From contig CAWHQZ010000023.1 in assembly GCA_963831645.1 (NCBI GenBank), positions 124,001 to 188,000 of the forward strand: a DNA stretch of 64,000 nt. The letters run 5' to 3'. Origin of the DNA: CAWHQZ01 sp963831645 (GTDB lineage: Bacteria > Pseudomonadota > Alphaproteobacteria > Rhizobiales > Aestuariivirgaceae). Shown piece by piece: positions 61,601-64,000 of the stretch (positions are counted from its first letter, which is position 1; each line of letters begins with the position of its first letter). Made by a program: the position numbers and the translations under genes. Below the pieces are notes generated by a model. That model did not search any database and was not told where the DNA came from. It worked only from the letters and a program-made list of their open reading frames with translations.

Positions 61601-64000
61601 GTCGAGCCGAGCGCCGGCCACCGGAGTGGTGCGGGTGTCCGAAGCCGATGTTCGCGCCTTCCGGCTTATCGCGAGACGAACCTGGCGGTTTTTCGAGTCC
61701 TTCGTCACGCCTGAAGACAACATGCTGCCGCCTGACAACTTTCAGGAAGAGCCCAGCCCCGTCACCGCCCACCGCACCTCGCCGACCAATATCGGGCTCT
61801 ACCTCTTGTCAATTGCCAGCGCCCGCGAACTCGGCTGGCTCGGCATCGGCGAGGCCACCGAGCGGATCGAACAGACGTTTGCGTCGCTTAAGCGACTCGA
61901 ACGCTACCGGGGCCACTTCTACAACTGGTACGACACCCGGGATCTGCGCGCCCTCGAGCCGAACTACGTATCTACGGTTGATAGCGGCAATCTGGCGGGT
62001 CACCTCATCGCCCTGGCGAACTCCTGCCGGGCGTGGAGTGAAGAGCCGGTTGTTTCTCCTCACGCCATCAGCGGTATCGCGGACTGCATTGGGCTGTTGA
62101 AGCGAGCCTTCAAGCAGTTGCCGGAAGGGGGCCGCTCGGCAAAGTCCAGTCGGCGCCAGCTTGATGCGGCGATCCGGGCCCTATCAGCGGCCCTGACCGC
62201 GTCCAGACCGCCGGCGTCGTTCATCGCGGTCAGGCTGATCGAACTGTCCCGGCAGGCCGGTTCGATCATCGACCTCGCGGAAGTGCTGGCCGAAGAGCTT
62301 GACGGTGGAGCCGGCGCGGAAGTGCTTGCCTGGGCGAAGCTTGTCAGACAAACCATAGAAAGCCACTTTCGCGACGCCACCCTTGCCGCCGATGCCGCCC
62401 AGCGGCTGCGCCAGCGCATCGCTGTGATCGAGCAGGATGCCAGGGCGATGGTCGGCGAGATGAAGTTTGATTTCCTTCTCGAACCCCGGCGCAACCTTCT
62501 CGCTCTTGGCTACCGGGCCTCGGAAGGGGCGCCCGACGAGGGCTGCTATGACTTGTTGGCCTCGGAGGCACGTCTCGCCAGTTTCATCGCAATTGCAAAG
62601 GGGGAGGTGCCGACCAAGCACTGGTTCAAGCTGGACCGTCCGGTCGCGGCCGTTCATTCCGGTGCTGCCCTCGTTTCCTGGTCGGGATCGATGTTCGAGT
62701 ATCTCATGCCCGCCCTGGTGATGAGAGAACCGAAGGGCGGCATTCTGGACCAGACGGCACAACTCATTGTTCAGCGCCAGATCTCCTACGGCTCTGATCT
62801 GTCGATACCATGGGGGGTGTCGGAATCCGCCTTCAACTCGCGCGACGTCGAGTTCACTTATCAGTACTCGAATTTCGGCGTTCCGGGACTTGGGTTGAAA
62901 CGCGGGTTGGCGGAAAACGTCGTCGTGGCGCCCTATGCTACGGGCCTCGCCGCAATGGTCTCGCCGGCGGAGGCGGCGCGCAATTTCCGGCGCCTCGCCC
63001 AGGCTGGAGCGCGCGGTCGCTATGGGTATTACGAGGCGGTGGACTACACGGCCTCGCGCGTTCCTGAAGGAAGCAAGAGAGCCGTGGTACGCGCATATAT
63101 GGCGCATCATCAGGGTATGACGATCGTTGCACTCGCCAATGTCCTGCTCGACGGACTGTTCCGCTCCCGCTTTCACGCGGAACCGATGATTGCAGCAACC
63201 GAGTTGCTCCTGCAGGAACGTGCCCCGCATGGCGTTCCGGCTACACAGGCAAGGGCCGAGGAGCTGCGAACGGCGGCGACCGTTCGCGAGCATTTGCCGC
63301 CGGCTGTGCGGCGTGTGCGCTCCGTGCATACATCCGTTCCGGTTGGGCACCTGCTCTCCAACGGCCAATACACCGTGATGATCACCGCTGCCGGCTCCGG
63401 ATACACGCAGTGGCGGGGGATCGCTCTCACCCGCTGGCGTGAAGATCCGACGCTCGACGACTGGGGCACGTACATATATGTGCGCGATCACGAAGCCGGC
63501 GCCGTTTGGTCGGCCGGATTCCAGCCCACGGCGACAGCAGCGGACAGCTACCGCGCAGTGCTGACCGAGGACCGTTGCGAAATCATTCGTCGGGATGGCT
63601 CGATCAAGTCGACCTATCAGTGCATCGTATCCCCCGAACGCGCCGCCGACGTTCGCCATCTGACGCTCACCAACTCAGGCCGGCGCTCGCGGAAGCTCGA
63701 GCTTACCTCGTACTGCGAGCTCGTCCTCGCCCCGGCGGTTGCCGACACGGCGCACCCCGCGTTTTCCAAGCTTTTCGTGGTTACGGAGTACTTGCCGGAA
63801 CTTGGCGCCCTGATCGCCACCCGCCGGCGGCGCTCGCCAAACGATCCCGAGGTTTGGCTGGCGCAGTTCATGCTGGTGGAAGGCAAGACACAAGGTCAGC
63901 TTGAGTTCGAGACCGATCGCAGTCTTTTTCTCGGCCGCGGCAACGACCTGCGTACCGCAACCGCAATATTCGACAAGCGCACTCTGTCCAACTCGACGGG
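58660..64000 (+). CDS. ndvB: cyclic beta-1,2-glucan synthase, 5' part, one frame break
   Basis: ATG 58660 (MASNRRFLAASASVPPWDNP). The open frame runs off the right edge; about 1780 of some 2800 residues are present. A frame change near 58990 is explained by loss of one C in CCCCC (IREDLP then PAYYRELPKLASGPFAGYPR). Features: membrane segments AAGYVGAVLAATVVLVGAAL and WAAWTLAFLAIIPASELALM, the glycosyltransferase 84 core VRYVITLDADTRLPREAAQK, further segments near residues 830-990, and the glucoamylase-like block TSPTNIGLYLLSIASARELG to MAHHQGMTIVALANVLLDGL. The phosphorylase domain that sets ring size lies partly beyond the edge. The enzyme makes periplasmic cyclic glucan for low-osmolarity growth and host interaction. 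Confidence 0.95.

Noticed and set aside
62184..63659. 491-codon open frame antisense to ndvB
   Set aside because: The + strand frame is continuous cyclic glucan synthase; the antisense frame is a composition effect.
1..64000. CRISPR arrays, tRNA or rRNA genes, prophage or intact insertion sequences
   Set aside because: No regularly spaced repeats, cloverleaf or rRNA motifs, transposase or phage genes were seen on either strand.

Overview
The window reads as chromosomal DNA of an alphaproteobacterium of the order Hyphomicrobiales (Rhizobiales), probably close to Mesorhizobium or Phyllobacteriaceae. This rests on high GC, a PhyR-NepR-EcfG general stress cassette, betaine-lipid genes btaA/btaB, a cyclic beta-1,2-glucan synthase (ndvB type), small rhizobial envelope proteins and a dense set of ABC-transported catabolic genes. 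I see no rRNA, tRNA, CRISPR array, prophage or intact insertion sequence.

Layout. 0-4.3 kb: a broken partial gene, a dispersed palindromic repeat, a conserved hypothetical, a frame-disrupted acyl-CoA dehydrogenase, a GFA-fold protein and a TPR remnant. 4.3-8.3 kb: a family-2 glycosyltransferase, a DUF1989-GcvT fusion and a flavin reductase. 8.3-12.5 kb: the thiamine region, with thiBPQ behind a TPP riboswitch and a divergent thiamine pyrophosphokinase. 12.5-14.3 kb: elongation factor P with its divergent lysylation enzyme EpmA. 14.3-16 kb: a gene graveyard (iolE-like, berberine-bridge oxidase and LysR remnants, two with internal deletions). 16-21 kb: a Glu/Pro/Ala-rich exported protein, a membrane-anchored TIR protein, a beta-propeller protein and a Sel1 protein.

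21.2-46.5 kb is a large catabolic region. It holds a molybdenum hydroxylase of the xanthine dehydrogenase/CO dehydrogenase family with its own MoaD-like protein; a + strand chain of HpcH/HpaI aldolase, 2-hydroxyacid dehydrogenase, SDR, 2-keto-acid hydratase and PfkB kinase; a ribose-type ABC importer; a kinase-aminotransferase fusion; two CocE/NonD hydrolases around an iron alcohol dehydrogenase; and a five-gene peptide-type ABC importer. I recognise no regulator gene in it.

46.5-64 kb concerns envelope and stress: an L,D-transpeptidase with a Pal-like lipoprotein, a nucleoside hydrolase with a Ca2+/H+ antiporter, small CsbD-type and membrane proteins, phyR/nepR-ecfG, btaAB, an EF-hand/PRC-barrel protein, an AI-2E family membrane protein and ndvB running off the right edge. 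Seven exact GGAAC-N16-CGTT elements plus one near match lie here, almost all just upstream of genes, so this stretch looks like a self-contained general-stress regulon around its own regulators.

A technical point matters for every reader. Many genes are broken only by single-base gains or losses, mostly in short homopolymers, with the protein intact on both sides. The breaks are dense at 1.3-2.7 kb and 41-45.5 kb and sparse elsewhere. They look like sequencing or assembly errors rather than decay. By contrast the iolE, berberine-bridge oxidase and 58.3 kb remnants have lost internal blocks and look like true pseudogenes.
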